A DNA stretch of 64,000 bases from JAHRVQ01 sp963976815 (GCA_963976815.1 CAXBLU010000001.1:434001-498000), one strand, 5' to 3'. Positions 8,963 to 17,669 are shown, numbered from the stretch's first letter. The notes: a model not told the origin generated them from the letters alone. Made by a program: numbers and translations.

Positions 8963-10540
8963 ATGAGCGATACACACTTTGACGTTGTCATAGTTGGCAC
9001 AGGATTTTCCGGATTACTTTGTGGCGCCTATCTAAAAGAAGCCGGCACAACCAATATCCGAATATTTGAAATGACGCCATCCGTCGGAGGTGTATGGAGC
9101 AACGGTGGTGTAGGTGCATATCCCGGTGCTGCCTGTGACGTCCCGGCTTATACCTACCTGCCCTTCTTAGATCGCACAGGTTTTATCCCGTCTAAAAAAT
9201 ATGTCAGCCAAACAGAAATTTCTAACTATGCGGAAATGTTGACTGACTTTATTGGTATTCGCGACACGATTCGCTTTTCACGCAAAGTGACAAGGCTCCG
9301 TTTTATCGGCGATAGCAGCGGTGATCCAAACCAGCTTTGGGAAGTTACAACCGAAGATGCGACCACCGGTAAAATTGCCGACGTTGTGACCTGTAATCAT
9401 GTTGTGACAGCAAATGGTCCTCTGTCTAGCCCAAGATTACCGGAGATCCCGGGTATGGACAGCTTCAAGGGTGAAAGTTTCCATACCGCACGATGGGACA
9501 AAAAAGCCTCTCTAAAGGGTAAACGAGTTGGCGTCATAGGCACCGGCGCCTCGGCGGCCCAGGTCATCACCGCAATTGTTGATGACGTTGAGTCGCTACA
9601 TGTTTTCCAGCGCACACCCACCTGGTGTTTACCCCGGGACGATGAACCAACACCACCGGAAATGATTGAGCAATTTAAGGCCGGTGGCTACAGCGAATCT
9701 CTACGAAAAGTCGATTGGAGAGATGAACCCGCCGAGCTGGAAGCCGTGGCGTTTAGTTTTGACGATCTGCACGACGTGGACAAAAATAAAGCCATATGCG
9801 ACATGATCGAAGCCAGATTAAGGTCCGAAGTGGATGACCCAAAAATTGCCGATCTACTAACCCCCGACTATCCATTCTTCTGTAAACGGGCACTGTTTAT
9901 TGACGACTACTACACCACCTTTAATAAGCCAAACGTCACTTTAGTTAATGACAATGGCGGTGTTGTTGGAATAAACGAAACGGGTCTTGAAATCGCACGG
10001 GGTGAAACCTTTGACCTCGATGTCATCATCTATGCAACCGGTTTCGACAGTAACTTCATCCCCTTCACAATCGAAGGCCGTAATGGCGTCAGCCTTGCTG
10101 ACAAATTTGGCGCCAACGAAGCCAACAACTATCAAATGATTCGACCCCATTCGCTGTGGGGAATGCATGTAGACGATATGCCAAACTTCTACATGATGAT
10201 TGGCCCCCAAAGCCTGAATCCAGTAACCAACGTCACACTGCTTTGTGAGGAACAATCAAAGTACATTGCGGACCTCGTTACCGAGATGAAAGAAAAAGGC
10301 CAACATCAAGTGGAACCCACCCGGGAGGCTGTGGAATCCTGGACAGCTCTATGTGAATCAAGCTCGGAGGGCAAAGTCTGGTTGCGCTGTAACAACTGGT
10401 ATATGAAAACCACCAAAACTGACGCGGCTAAAGGCCGAGACCGCTCCTCTGGCATGTGGATGGGGAACTATATTGACTATTTGAAGCACGTACTGGGCGG
10501 TGCAGGTGGCTCCCGGGAAGCGCTACTAAAGTTTCACTAA
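8963..10540 (+). CDS. FAD-dependent NAD(P)H monooxygenase (Baeyer-Villiger / flavin-containing type)
   Basis: A 525-residue flavoprotein with two Rossmann motifs: GTGFSG near residue 12 for FAD, and GVIGTGASAAQ near residue 189 for NADPH. Between them, residues 168-178 read F-K-G-E-S-F-H-T-A-R-W. This is the Baeyer-Villiger fingerprint F-x-G-x-x-x-H-x-x-x-W. The YPGAACDVPAYTY segment is also typical of Baeyer-Villiger monooxygenases. These enzymes insert oxygen next to a ketone or oxidise N or S atoms; the substrate here is unknown. It lies 76 bases after the pump gene with AGAGAG before its ATG, so it may be co-transcribed or have its own promoter. A link to catabolism of cyclic ketones, terpenoids or steroids is only inferred. 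Confidence 0.92.
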   Translation: MSDTHFDVVIVGTGFSGLLCGAYLKEAGTTNIRIFEMTPSVGGVWSNGGVGAYPGAACDVPAYTYLPFLDRTGFIPSKKYVSQTEISNYAEMLTDFIGIRDTIRFSRKVTRLRFIGDSSGDPNQLWEVTTEDATTGKIADVVTCNHVVTANGPLSSPRLPEIPGMDSFKGESFHTARWDKKASLKGKRVGVIGTGASAAQVITAIVDDVESLHVFQRTPTWCLPRDDEPTPPEMIEQFKAGGYSESLRKVDWRDEPAELEAVAFSFDDLHDVDKNKAICDMIEARLRSEVDDPKIADLLTPDYPFFCKRALFIDDYYTTFNKPNVTLVNDNGGVVGINETGLEIARGETFDLDVIIYATGFDSNFIPFTIEGRNGVSLADKFGANEANNYQMIRPHSLWGMHVDDMPNFYMMIGPQSLNPVTNVTLLCEEQSKYIADLVTEMKEKGQHQVEPTREAVESWTALCESSSEGKVWLRCNNWYMKTTKTDAAKGRDRSSGMWMGNYIDYLKHVLGGAGGSREALLKFH

Positions 10541-10741
10541 GGCTTTCCCCATAACCTCTACCATGGTGGGTTGTTGATCTCAGCGCCCGCCTCGGTTTAG
10601 CGCCTCGTCAACGGCTAACACTCCTCCCCGGAACCTGGCTATCTCTTTGATTTAGTATAAGTTTTGAAACCTTTATCGAGCCGTCACTGACTCACTTCTG
10701 GCCCCACGCTGTGCCCTTCAAAACCCCTCCCATTGGAAAAA

Positions 10742-10755
10742 TGTGCGTTTGCACA
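10742..10755. promoter_or_regulatory. Candidate operator: TGTGC-N4-GCACA inverted repeat
   Basis: Perfect five-base arms TGTGC (10742-10746) and GCACA (10751-10755) are separated by GTTT. They sit nine bases upstream of the -35 hexamer at 10764. The position suits an activator or repressor site. No regulator can be named. Confidence 0.35.
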
Positions 10756-10763
10756 AAAATATG

Positions 10764-10791
10764 TTGACGATGATCACATCCTCATTATAAT
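10764..10791 (+). promoter_or_regulatory. Sigma70-type promoter for the small secreted protein
   Basis: TTGACG (10764-10769) and a perfect TATAAT (10786-10791) are separated by 16 bases. The first coding sequence downstream on this strand is at 10943, so the transcript would have a leader of about 145 bases. Confidence 0.65.
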
Positions 10792-10942
10792 GTTTTCAGT
10801 GCTTACATAGGCGGTGAGACAATGTAAGCGCAAGAGAAATGCGAGCCAGTATTCTTCTTTTATTGGTATCAGTTGGTACCTCAACTCACCAAACCCCTGC
10901 TAAATCTTGACGGACGAGCCATCTGTTAAGTGGAGAAACCAT

Positions 10943-11236
10943 ATGAAATCGACTTTATCCTTAATCTCAATCTTTTGTTTTACGACGCTACTTTCTTTCA
11001 GTGCAAGCGCAGCAACATCCAAGAGCGACGCACTGACGGAGTGTAAATCCCACCTAGACGGAATTTATTCCGATGATTTACGAACTAAAGTGAAGAAAAT
11101 CAAGAAACGAGGTGGTGATGTGACTGTCAAGATGAAAGTCAGCACCGAAGGCGAACGTTTTAATGCGGTCTGTGCATTTGCAGACGGAAACATGACCTAC
11201 ACAACTGACCGCGCTGGAAGCAATCTCGCTGATTAA
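10943..11236 (+). CDS. Small secreted protein of unknown function (two cysteines)
   Basis: A 97-residue protein that I do not recognise. The ATG at 10943 is chosen because GGAG lies seven bases upstream and the protein then begins with a clean signal peptide (MKSTLSL, hydrophobic core, SASAA cleavage region). The mature part of about 73 residues is basic in the middle (KVKKIKKRGG). It has exactly two Cys, one near each end (TECKSH and NAVCAF), which could form a disulfide in the periplasm. It is a single-gene unit: a promoter at 10764 and a strong terminator at 11285 bracket it. The strong signals suggest appreciable expression. Confidence 0.75.
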   Translation: MKSTLSLISIFCFTTLLSFSASAATSKSDALTECKSHLDGIYSDDLRTKVKKIKKRGGDVTVKMKVSTEGERFNAVCAFADGNMTYTTDRAGSNLAD

Positions 11237-11284
11237 TCCCAAATCCTAATCAGCGATCTATAGAAGGGTCTACGGACCCTTCCA

Positions 11285-11314
11285 AGCGGCAGCTAATTAC
11301 TGCCGCTTTTTTTT
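11285..11314 (+). terminator. Rho-independent terminator after the small secreted protein
   Basis: Stem AGCGGCAG (11285-11292) pairs perfectly with CTGCCGCT (11300-11307) across a seven-base loop, followed by eight T residues. A second GC-rich hairpin (GAAGGGTC with GGACCCTTC, about 11263-11282) lies directly upstream. The tandem hairpins make termination on the plus strand very likely. Confidence 0.9.
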
Positions 11315-11316
11315 GC

Positions 11317-11352
11317 TCTGGTTTTAGTTCTGGTTTTAGTTTTGGTTTTAGT
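11317..11352. repeat. 12-bp tandem repeat downstream of the VOC gene
   Basis: Three copies of TCTGGTTTTAGT (11317-11328, 11329-11340, 11341-11352, the last with one change) lie between the terminator and the stop of the minus-strand VOC gene. It appears non-coding. A minus-strand frame through it would read Lys-Thr repeats but has no other support. Confidence 0.8.
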
Positions 11353-11368
11353 TCTGGGCTCCTGGCTA

Positions 11369-11788
11369 CTAATCGGCTTTAAAAAGCTCTGCATCAATAT
11401 CTGAAAAGGCCTTAAATTCCAGAGCATTACCGCTCGGGTCCTGGAAAAACATTGTGGCCTGTTCTCCTGGCAAACCTTGAAACCGGATCCGCGGTTCAAT
11501 GACAAACGCCACGCCGAGTTTTTTTAATCGATCAGCAAATGACTGCCACCGGTCCATTGTTAAGACAACACCAAAGTGGGGCACAGGCACATCGTCCCCG
11601 TCTACCGGGTTGCCATAGGCCTCACTCAAAGCAGCCTTATGACATACCAATTGATGGCCAAAAAGGTTGAGATCAACCCAATTGTCGCTTTTTCGACCGA
11701 CTTCGCAGCCCAGTATCTGCGTATAGAATGCTTCGGCTTCAACAACATCACGAACCGGGATTGCCAGGTGAAACGGTGTCAAACTCAT
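11369..11788 (-). CDS. VOC family (glyoxalase / dioxygenase-like) metalloenzyme
   Basis: A 139-residue vicinal-oxygen-chelate protein with two beta-alpha-beta-beta-beta modules. It starts with TPFHLAIPVRD (first metal-ligand His in HLAI) and LAIPVRDVVEAEAFYTQILG. The middle has VPHFGVVL, a second candidate His ligand. The end has FFQDPSGNALEFKAF, whose Glu is the usual last metal ligand. Family members are glyoxalases, extradiol dioxygenases, epimerases or resistance proteins; the reaction here is unknown. Its ATG overlaps the stop of the VWA gene by four bases (ATGA), so the two are translationally coupled. It is the last gene of a five-gene minus-strand operon. Confidence 0.88.
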   Translation of the reverse strand: MSLTPFHLAIPVRDVVEAEAFYTQILGCEVGRKSDNWVDLNLFGHQLVCHKAALSEAYGNPVDGDDVPVPHFGVVLTMDRWQSFADRLKKLGVAFVIEPRIRFQGLPGEQATMFFQDPSGNALEFKAFSDIDAELFKAD

Positions 11789-14781
11789 GATGTCAGTCCC
11801 CTATACACCTTAGATAGTTCGTCAGGAAGTTGTGTGATGTCCTGCATCACCATATATTGTTGGTCAGGACACATCTCTCTTAAATAATCGTGGCCCGATG
11901 GGTCAACCGTCAAGCAAAAACTCTGTACGCCCTGCTGGCTCGCTTCCGTCAATGCTCGGGTGGTATCTTTAATCCCGTAGTCCTTACTATTTCTGTCCTG
12001 GCCATAATCAAAATCCTGCGGGTATCCATCGCTGATAATAATCAGGGCCTTAATACGAGATTCAGTTGCTGCGAGCATTTTGCTTGCGTGGCGGATTGCT
12101 GGCCCCATCCGAGTACTACGGCAAGGTTTTATACCGCCAATGTTACCTTTCGCGTGATAGTTATAGGGCTCATCAAAGTCTTTACAGACATAGAATTCCA
12201 CCCGGTCTCGCCCATATCCGGAAAAACCACAGACCGCATAGGAGTCGCCTAACCCTTCCAGGGCTTCTGCCATTAGGACAACAGATTCCTTTTCAAGATC
12301 CAGTATCGTCTTGCCTCGCTCCTTGACTGGCTCATCACTCACTGCAGAAAAACCGTGCAGATAATCGTCGTCGTTTTCGACGTAAACTGTCGCTTCCGCT
12401 TCAATCAAATCGTCGGTCGACGCGCTCATATCCAGCAGAAATAAAGCGGCCACGTCTCTCTCTTTTCTCTGGCGCTGAATATATATATTTTCCGAAGGAC
12501 TGACACCGGACTTCCGGTCAACAACCGCCTCAATCGCCCGCTCCAGATCCAATTCTTCACCGTCAGCTACTCCTTTTACTTTTCGGAGCAGCTCTGGGCG
12601 AAGCATGTTTAACTGACGCCTAACCTTTGTTGCAAGCGCTCGGTGCTCACTCAAGGTATCGGGAACAAAATCAACGTCCTGCTCAAGGTTTCTAAACTCG
12701 TAGAGCGTGCACCAACGCCGCCGATAGTCTTCAATGACATAGTCCCATTCATCGTAACGGTAGGTAATCTCTGCCGGCTCCTTTCGCTCTTGCTTTAGGC
12801 GCTCCATCTTTTGCATGCCTGCAGGATCTTCGAGGCGATCAAGGTCATCGGGAACAATCATGTCTTCATCCGCAGAAATCACCGCTGATGGATTATCGAC
12901 ATCACCCGCCTGAAGTTCATCAATATTGGGGTTAGCCTCATCGCTGGCGCCGGTCATTTGAACGCCGTCGTCGTCACTGTCAGCAAAATCAGCTTCGAGA
13001 TCCTCAAGCGCGGTCAGCTGCAGGTTTATGCTGGCATCGTCAAAGGCAATAAGGCCCCGATACAAAACGGGTTCCAATGGCTTTACATCAATTTCTGTTC
13101 CGGAAACAATTGAATAGCAGGCAGCCATGACAGCCATCGAAGTTTGCACATCTGCGCCGGCATCTTTGAGCTGATCCATATATTTAAATAACTCTACCGT
13201 GGCAACTCGAACAGATTCGGCTAGCGGCTTCGGCAGCCGGGTATCTAATGAGTACAGCACCATAGATTCCAGCAACTGCCTCCTCTGGGACAATCCTTCG
13301 AAGGCGCGATCCTGGGCAGCTGCGGTTTTAATCAACAAAAGATCCGCCGCCGCGCCTCTGTATCGTCTCGCAACCAACCAATCCACCCGAGCAGACTCGC
13401 AGATTGTAAATAGTGTCTCCGCCAACATAGGTTGCTCAAAACTACGGAACTGATCTTCAAATGCGATAAAGCTATCACCGCGTCGGTAGTCAAAGGTGCC
13501 AAATTCATAACAGCCTAACTGGTGGATTAAAGCGGTTTTAAGCCAGCGGAAATTTTCAGTTCGGTCTTTAAACTGGTCAATAAGGGACGGCAATCGAATG
13601 ACCTGACCATCGGAACTCGGCAATCCTTCCCCCACCTCAATTTTAAGTCGAGTGCCACTCATGGCCTCGGCATACAATTGCAATAATCTTTGCTCTTCAT
13701 GGAGTTGAACCTGCCCCAACAATTCCTGCAAACATTGCTCACTGACGGCTGATTCAAGTTTGAGATAGGCGAGGCGAATCTTTTCATTTTCATTTACTGG
13801 CCGACCTTCTAACCAGGCGTTTAAGACCTCGTGTTGAGTCAAAGGGAGACGCGATGCGGTTTCTGCCAGGGCCGTGGCTTCAAACACACCATTTAATAAC
13901 CCCGTGTACTCGATCAATGCCCTCGCCTGGGACTCCGTGAGCAGTGGTAATACTTTACCTAGCACCAATAGCCATTCATCAATGCTTTGCTGACCTTTAG
14001 AATATGTCAGCGCCAGCTCGGCCAATGGTTGCTCCACAGGAGATATGGCATAACGAATCTTGCCACTAAACTTTAGGTACGCCATGGCGTTGTCACGATG
14101 ACAAACCCCAATGTCAGCTAAAATGATCCAATTTTGTTGTTGAGCGGCAAAGGACAGATCGAGAAACTCAAGCAACGAGCTACGCTCTAGCCTGGCATTT
14201 AATGATGCAAGGCGGCACCAGGCGGATAACATATCCAGGTCCTGGTCTATCGCAATGGCAAAGGCGGTTTTAAAAAAGTTGGCGTGCATATTTGATGATT
14301 GCTGGAAGCGATTTAAAATCTCTCTGCCAGTTTCATGGATTAGCAAAAGACTTTGTTCGTCTCTATTCTGAGAGGCTTTTGTCTCGGCGCCCTTTTTATC
14401 AGCGCCGTTTATTTCAGCGCTATTTATCTTTGTACTTTTTGTTTTTGCCCGCTGATTTTTGTAATCAGAGCGTTGGTTAAGTTCCGCCACACCGCGTAAA
14501 TAAGTTTTGCCGGGTTCGAAGGAAGTGCTGACAAGCGCCGTACAATAGTCACCCACTTGCAGGAGTTGAGTCGGATCATTTGCTAGATCGAGGGAGAGTG
14601 CAATGAAGTCGTTTGTCACTTCCCAACCATGCCAGCCAGCGTCAGCCAGGGTCCAACAAACGTCGCCCCATTGTGCGAATTCCGTTTCACTTAAATCAGC
14701 ACGTAGCACAGCACCAATTCTGGCAAATTGATCAGCAACTTCAGGTTTTAATCGTCGAAGCCTGGATTCAATATCGGTCAT
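11785..14781 (-). CDS. VWA-domain protein of the CbbO/NorD type, partner of the adjacent AAA+ ATPase
   Basis: A 998-residue protein. Its C-terminal 220 residues form a von Willebrand factor A domain with the MIDAS motif D-M-S-A-S at 784-788, a MIDAS Thr near 890 (STRMGP) and IIISDGYP near 916. CbbO and NorD proteins have this architecture and act with a MoxR-class CbbQ/NorQ ATPase to insert metal into, or remodel, a target enzyme. That ATPase is encoded 16 bases upstream. The N-terminal 550 residues are helical with no recognised domain. An acidic linker lies around 590-660. A low-complexity Lys/Ala/Glu stretch near residues 115-140 comes from imperfect repeats. It is longer than typical NorD (about 600-800). 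The target is not evident: no rubisco or nitric oxide reductase gene is nearby. Confidence 0.85.
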   Translation of the reverse strand: MTDIESRLRRLKPEVADQFARIGAVLRADLSETEFAQWGDVCWTLADAGWHGWEVTNDFIALSLDLANDPTQLLQVGDYCTALVSTSFEPGKTYLRGVAELNQRSDYKNQRAKTKSTKINSAEINGADKKGAETKASQNRDEQSLLLIHETGREILNRFQQSSNMHANFFKTAFAIAIDQDLDMLSAWCRLASLNARLERSSLLEFLDLSFAAQQQNWIILADIGVCHRDNAMAYLKFSGKIRYAISPVEQPLAELALTYSKGQQSIDEWLLVLGKVLPLLTESQARALIEYTGLLNGVFEATALAETASRLPLTQHEVLNAWLEGRPVNENEKIRLAYLKLESAVSEQCLQELLGQVQLHEEQRLLQLYAEAMSGTRLKIEVGEGLPSSDGQVIRLPSLIDQFKDRTENFRWLKTALIHQLGCYEFGTFDYRRGDSFIAFEDQFRSFEQPMLAETLFTICESARVDWLVARRYRGAAADLLLIKTAAAQDRAFEGLSQRRQLLESMVLYSLDTRLPKPLAESVRVATVELFKYMDQLKDAGADVQTSMAVMAACYSIVSGTEIDVKPLEPVLYRGLIAFDDASINLQLTALEDLEADFADSDDDGVQMTGASDEANPNIDELQAGDVDNPSAVISADEDMIVPDDLDRLEDPAGMQKMERLKQERKEPAEITYRYDEWDYVIEDYRRRWCTLYEFRNLEQDVDFVPDTLSEHRALATKVRRQLNMLRPELLRKVKGVADGEELDLERAIEAVVDRKSGVSPSENIYIQRQRKERDVAALFLLDMSASTDDLIEAEATVYVENDDDYLHGFSAVSDEPVKERGKTILDLEKESVVLMAEALEGLGDSYAVCGFSGYGRDRVEFYVCKDFDEPYNYHAKGNIGGIKPCRSTRMGPAIRHASKMLAATESRIKALIIISDGYPQDFDYGQDRNSKDYGIKDTTRALTEASQQGVQSFCLTVDPSGHDYLREMCPDQQYMVMQDITQLPDELSKVYRGLTS

Positions 14782-14797
14782 TAGGAATCAATATCAA

Positions 14798-15652
14798 TCA
14801 CGCTGGAAATATTGATCGGACCAATTCACCGATCGCTTGTTGGACATCCGCATCGTCGGTAACAGCTTTACAGATTGCCACCTCACAGGCCCGAATCGGC
14901 GCGACGCCTTTAACCATCATTTGTCCTGCGTAAACCAATAAACGGGTACTGACGCCTTCATCAAAACCATGGTGTTTTAGATTACGTACCCTTGCCCCGA
15001 GCCTGGCCAACTCCATCGCTTCCGTTTCACCCACCCCGGACTCATGGGCAATCACGCCCGCCTCCTGTTCTTCATCCGGGTAATCAAAATCGATGGCGAT
15101 AAAACGTTGCCGGGTGCTCGGCTTCAAGTCTTTGAGAACGTTTTGATAGCCTGGGTTATAGGAAATAACCAGCAGGAAATTTGCATGAGCATCAAGGGTA
15201 ATCCCCTGCTTTTCAACGGGAAGAATACGGCGATGGTCTGTTAAACTATGAATCAAAACCGTTGAATCTTTTCGCGCCTCTACGATCTCGTCGAGATAAC
15301 AAATGGATCCGTCTTTTACCGATCGACTAAGCGGTCCGTCCTGCCATACGGTTTCGTCTCCTTGGAGCAGGAAGCGACCAACAAGATCCGTCGCACTAAG
15401 ATCCTCGTGACAAGCAACGGTTTGCAACGGCTCTTGAACCGAGCGTCTAACCTCCTCGCTGTTTTCACCTCGAAACAATCGGTAGGCCATATACTCCACG
15501 AACCTGGTCTTACCGCACCCGGTTGGTCCTTTTAATAGAACCGGCAACCGCTGTTCGTAAGCCGTGAGAAAAATTTCTACCTCGTCTGCAAGTGGTAGGT
15601 AATAAGGTATTTTTGGTTCGGTACTGAGCTGCTCTGTATTTGATACCGTCAA
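14798..15652 (-). CDS. MoxR-class AAA+ ATPase (CbbQ/NorQ-like)
   Basis: A 284-residue AAA+ protein with Walker A GPTGCGKT near residue 40, Walker B ICYLDEIVEA near 120, sensor-1 VISYNPGYQ near 170, and the arginine-finger and C-terminal CbbQ/NorQ region TRQRFIAIDFDYPDEEQE. These ATPases form hexamers that bind a VWA protein and activate an enzyme, such as rubisco (CbbQ) or nitric oxide reductase (NorQ). The VWA partner follows directly on the same strand. The gene starts five bases after the crotonase stop, so it belongs to the same operon. The partner assignment is firm by context; the client enzyme is unknown. Confidence 0.92.
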   Translation of the reverse strand: MTVSNTEQLSTEPKIPYYLPLADEVEIFLTAYEQRLPVLLKGPTGCGKTRFVEYMAYRLFRGENSEEVRRSVQEPLQTVACHEDLSATDLVGRFLLQGDETVWQDGPLSRSVKDGSICYLDEIVEARKDSTVLIHSLTDHRRILPVEKQGITLDAHANFLLVISYNPGYQNVLKDLKPSTRQRFIAIDFDYPDEEQEAGVIAHESGVGETEAMELARLGARVRNLKHHGFDEGVSTRLLVYAGQMMVKGVAPIRACEVAICKAVTDDADVQQAIGELVRSIFPA

Positions 15653-15656
15653 AAGA

Positions 15657-16478
15657 TCAATCTCCCAACCAGTTAGCCTGGCGTTTTTCTAAATAGGCAT
15701 TCACTGCTTCGGCATAATCTGGCTGCTTCATCATCTCTTTGAGCAGTTGTTCACTCTCTGTCACAGAACTGCCGACGTCTCGATGCTGATCAGTGTAGAT
15801 TTGTCGTTTTGTTGCACGCAGTGACCCTGGAGAGACACCTTCAATCATCTGCCTGGTGTAGGCCAGCGCCTCGTCCATCAATGACTGATTGTCCACGAGG
15901 CGATTCACCAAACCAAGGTCATAAGCTTCATCTGAGGTGAAGATACGGCTTGTGAATAACAGATCATTCGCTTTGCCTAATCCGATAATTCTTGGCAATA
16001 ACCATGACAAACCGTACTCAGCGGGTAAATTGAGCTTGCCGTGGGCCGTGGTGAATTTTACGCCAGAGACCGCAAAGCGGATATCTGCGAAACAGGCCAG
16101 GACTAAACCCACACCTGCAGCTGGCCCGTTGATGGCAGCTATCACCGGCTTGGTTAAGCCAAAATGGTAAGCAAAAGAGGCGTCAAACTCCTCCCGCACA
16201 CCAAACCCCGGGGTAGCTATCTCTTCGGTTGTGCCAGCATCATAACCACCTTTGGTTATGTGGCCCTCAAGTGCTTTGGTATCAGCACCCACACAGAACC
16301 CTCTGCCGTTGCCGGTAACCACAATTGCGCGAATATTTTTCTCTGCTTCAAGTTGTTGCAGCAACCAGCGGTATTCCGTGTGCATCCGTCCTGTCCAGGC
16401 ATTCATCCTGTTCGGGCGATTGAGCTTTATAATGCCGATCTGGCCATCAATCAGCAGCTCGGTTGCTTTAAGTTCCAT
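15657..16478 (-). CDS. Enoyl-CoA hydratase/isomerase (crotonase family)
   Basis: A 273-residue crotonase-fold protein. The oxyanion-hole segments are GRGFCVGADTKAL (near residue 60) and AINGPAAGVGLVLACFADIRFA (near 115). PAEYGLSWLLPRIIG carries a candidate catalytic Glu. The family hydrates or isomerises acyl-CoA double bonds. Residues QVEPG.L.ATK-like near the C-terminus are as expected. The ATG is preceded by GGAGG eight bases upstream and overlaps the stop of the hydrolase gene by 11 bases, indicating coupled translation. Whether it acts in general beta-oxidation or in a pathway specific to this operon is unknown. Confidence 0.9.
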   Translation of the reverse strand: MELKATELLIDGQIGIIKLNRPNRMNAWTGRMHTEYRWLLQQLEAEKNIRAIVVTGNGRGFCVGADTKALEGHITKGGYDAGTTEEIATPGFGVREEFDASFAYHFGLTKPVIAAINGPAAGVGLVLACFADIRFAVSGVKFTTAHGKLNLPAEYGLSWLLPRIIGLGKANDLLFTSRIFTSDEAYDLGLVNRLVDNQSLMDEALAYTRQMIEGVSPGSLRATKRQIYTDQHRDVGSSVTESEQLLKEMMKQPDYAEAVNAYLEKRQANWLGD

Positions 16479-17085
16479 TTTTGGAACCTCCGTTAGTTAA
16501 AAATTCTTGGATCAGTGCTGCGATCTCTGTGTCAGCGCCGGCAAAAAAATGATCGGCCTGGGACAACACTTTCAATTGGTCCCCAAAGTACTGGGCGGCA
16601 GCAGCCGCGGAGACAATCGTGTCGCGCCCCCCCACAATGACACAACTATCAATCGACAGAGCTCCGTCGCTCTCTATCATCTGTATGGGAGGTGCAATCA
16701 ACACAAGCTTAGCAACGCTGTGTTCAATTCTGGATGCCGCGATGAGTGCCATTGCTGCGCCAAATGAGTACCCGCCTAACACGGTACTTAAACCAGGCCA
16801 GCGATTTCGCGCCCAGTTGGTGATGGCCAGAACATCCTCGATTTCCCCGACACCGTCATCAAATTGGCCGCCACTTTGACCTACACCCCTAAAATTGAAT
16901 CGAACACAGGTGATCCCTAGCGGCTCCATGGCATCTACCATATTCTGCAGCACTCCATCATGCATCGAGCCGCCATATTGAGAATGCGGATGACACAGAA
17001 CTGCTATAGCAGTTGCATCGACAATCTCATCGACGATTAGCTCTAAAGCTCCAGCAGCCCCCTGGATCGATGTTGATTCACTCAA
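16468..17085 (-). CDS. Alpha/beta hydrolase (KANL3/TEX30-like small esterase family)
   Basis: A 205-residue alpha/beta hydrolase. CHPHSQYGGSMHDGV is the typical start of the bacterial TEX30/KANL3-like group. FNFRGVGQSGG follows. The nucleophile elbow is GGYSFGAA, the acid is in VIVGGRDTIV, and the His is in QADHFFAG, so the triad is complete. I place the start at TTG (17083-17085) because AGGAG lies seven bases upstream. The frame extends 16 codons further to 17133 without a ribosome site. It is the first gene of the operon with crotonase, AAA+ ATPase, VWA protein and VOC enzyme, and is divergent from FxsA. Substrate unknown. Confidence 0.85.
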   Translation of the reverse strand: MSESTSIQGAAGALELIVDEIVDATAIAVLCHPHSQYGGSMHDGVLQNMVDAMEPLGITCVRFNFRGVGQSGGQFDDGVGEIEDVLAITNWARNRWPGLSTVLGGYSFGAAMALIAASRIEHSVAKLVLIAPPIQMIESDGALSIDSCVIVGGRDTIVSAAAAAQYFGDQLKVLSQADHFFAGADTEIAALIQEFLTNGGSKNGT

Positions 17086-17192
17086 TTGGATTCTCCTCGC
17101 CAACCACGTCCTGATCAGGAGATAACTTATCACAGCTACTCATCCCAGGGGATTTCGATACAATAGGGATTCACAAAGCAAATTGTATTTTC

Positions 17193-17669
17193 ATGCGTCT
17201 CGGACTGTTCTTTTTTATCACCATCCCAATAGTAGAAATGTACCTGCTGATTCTCGTCGGCAGTCACATTGGTGCACTCCCTACCATCGGGCTGGTTGTC
17301 CTTACCGCAACCGTCGGCATCTGGCTGCTGCGGATGCAGGGCTTAGCCACTCTGGCTCGTTTACAGGGCCGGCTAAATCAGGGGGAAATCCCCGGTCAGG
17401 AATTGCTCGAAGGCATCATGCTGTTAATCGGTGGTGCGTTGTTACTCACACCTGGCTTTTTTACCGACACAATTGGATTTATTTGTTTGTTGCCGGGCTT
17501 ACGTAAACCCATCGCAGAATGGCTGATCCGCCAGGGCATGATCGGCGCTATTAACGTTGGCGGAGGCAGCTCCTGGCAGCGGAGTGGCCCCAACGACCCA
17601 ACCATTATTGAAGGCGAGTTTGAAGAGCAAAAACCAGTTCGACCGCCCATTGACCAGGATAAGCCATGA
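17193..17669 (+). CDS. fxsA: FxsA family membrane protein
   Basis: A 158-residue protein with three to four hydrophobic segments. The IPIVEMYLLILVGSHIG start, TATVGIWLLRMQGL, and LLIGGALLLTPGFFTDTIGF with LLPGLR are the conserved FxsA features. In E. coli, overproduced FxsA relieves F-plasmid exclusion of phage T7; its normal role is not known. The C-terminal 40 residues are polar and rich in Pro and Glu. Its stop overlaps the start of the M20 peptidase gene (ATGA, four bases), so it leads a three-gene unit. Confidence 0.92.
   Translation: MRLGLFFFITIPIVEMYLLILVGSHIGALPTIGLVVLTATVGIWLLRMQGLATLARLQGRLNQGEIPGQELLEGIMLLIGGALLLTPGFFTDTIGFICLLPGLRKPIAEWLIRQGMIGAINVGGGSSWQRSGPNDPTIIEGEFEEQKPVRPPIDQDKP

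Larger units (their letters stand above)
10541..10942. other. Intergenic region between monooxygenase and small secreted protein
   Basis: About 400 bases without a convincing gene. The first 200 bases show no clear signal. The second half holds a short inverted repeat (10742-10755), a strong promoter (10764-10791) and a leader of about 145 bases before the ATG at 10943. The open frame upstream of that ATG (from 10907) lacks a ribosome site and is not taken as coding. Confidence 0.6.

Noticed and set aside
11293..11505. Minus-strand frame ending in Lys-Thr repeats
   Set aside because: It is out of frame with the VOC gene it overlaps, and its repeats come from the non-coding 12-bp array.
11785..15652. 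Calling the AAA+/VWA pair CbbQ-CbbO or NorQ-NorD
   Set aside because: No rubisco or nitric oxide reductase genes are near, and the VWA protein is longer than usual, so only the family resemblance is stated.
17193..17669. FxsA as evidence of a phage-defence island
   Set aside because: FxsA is a widespread chromosomal protein, and no restriction, abortive-infection or phage genes are nearby.
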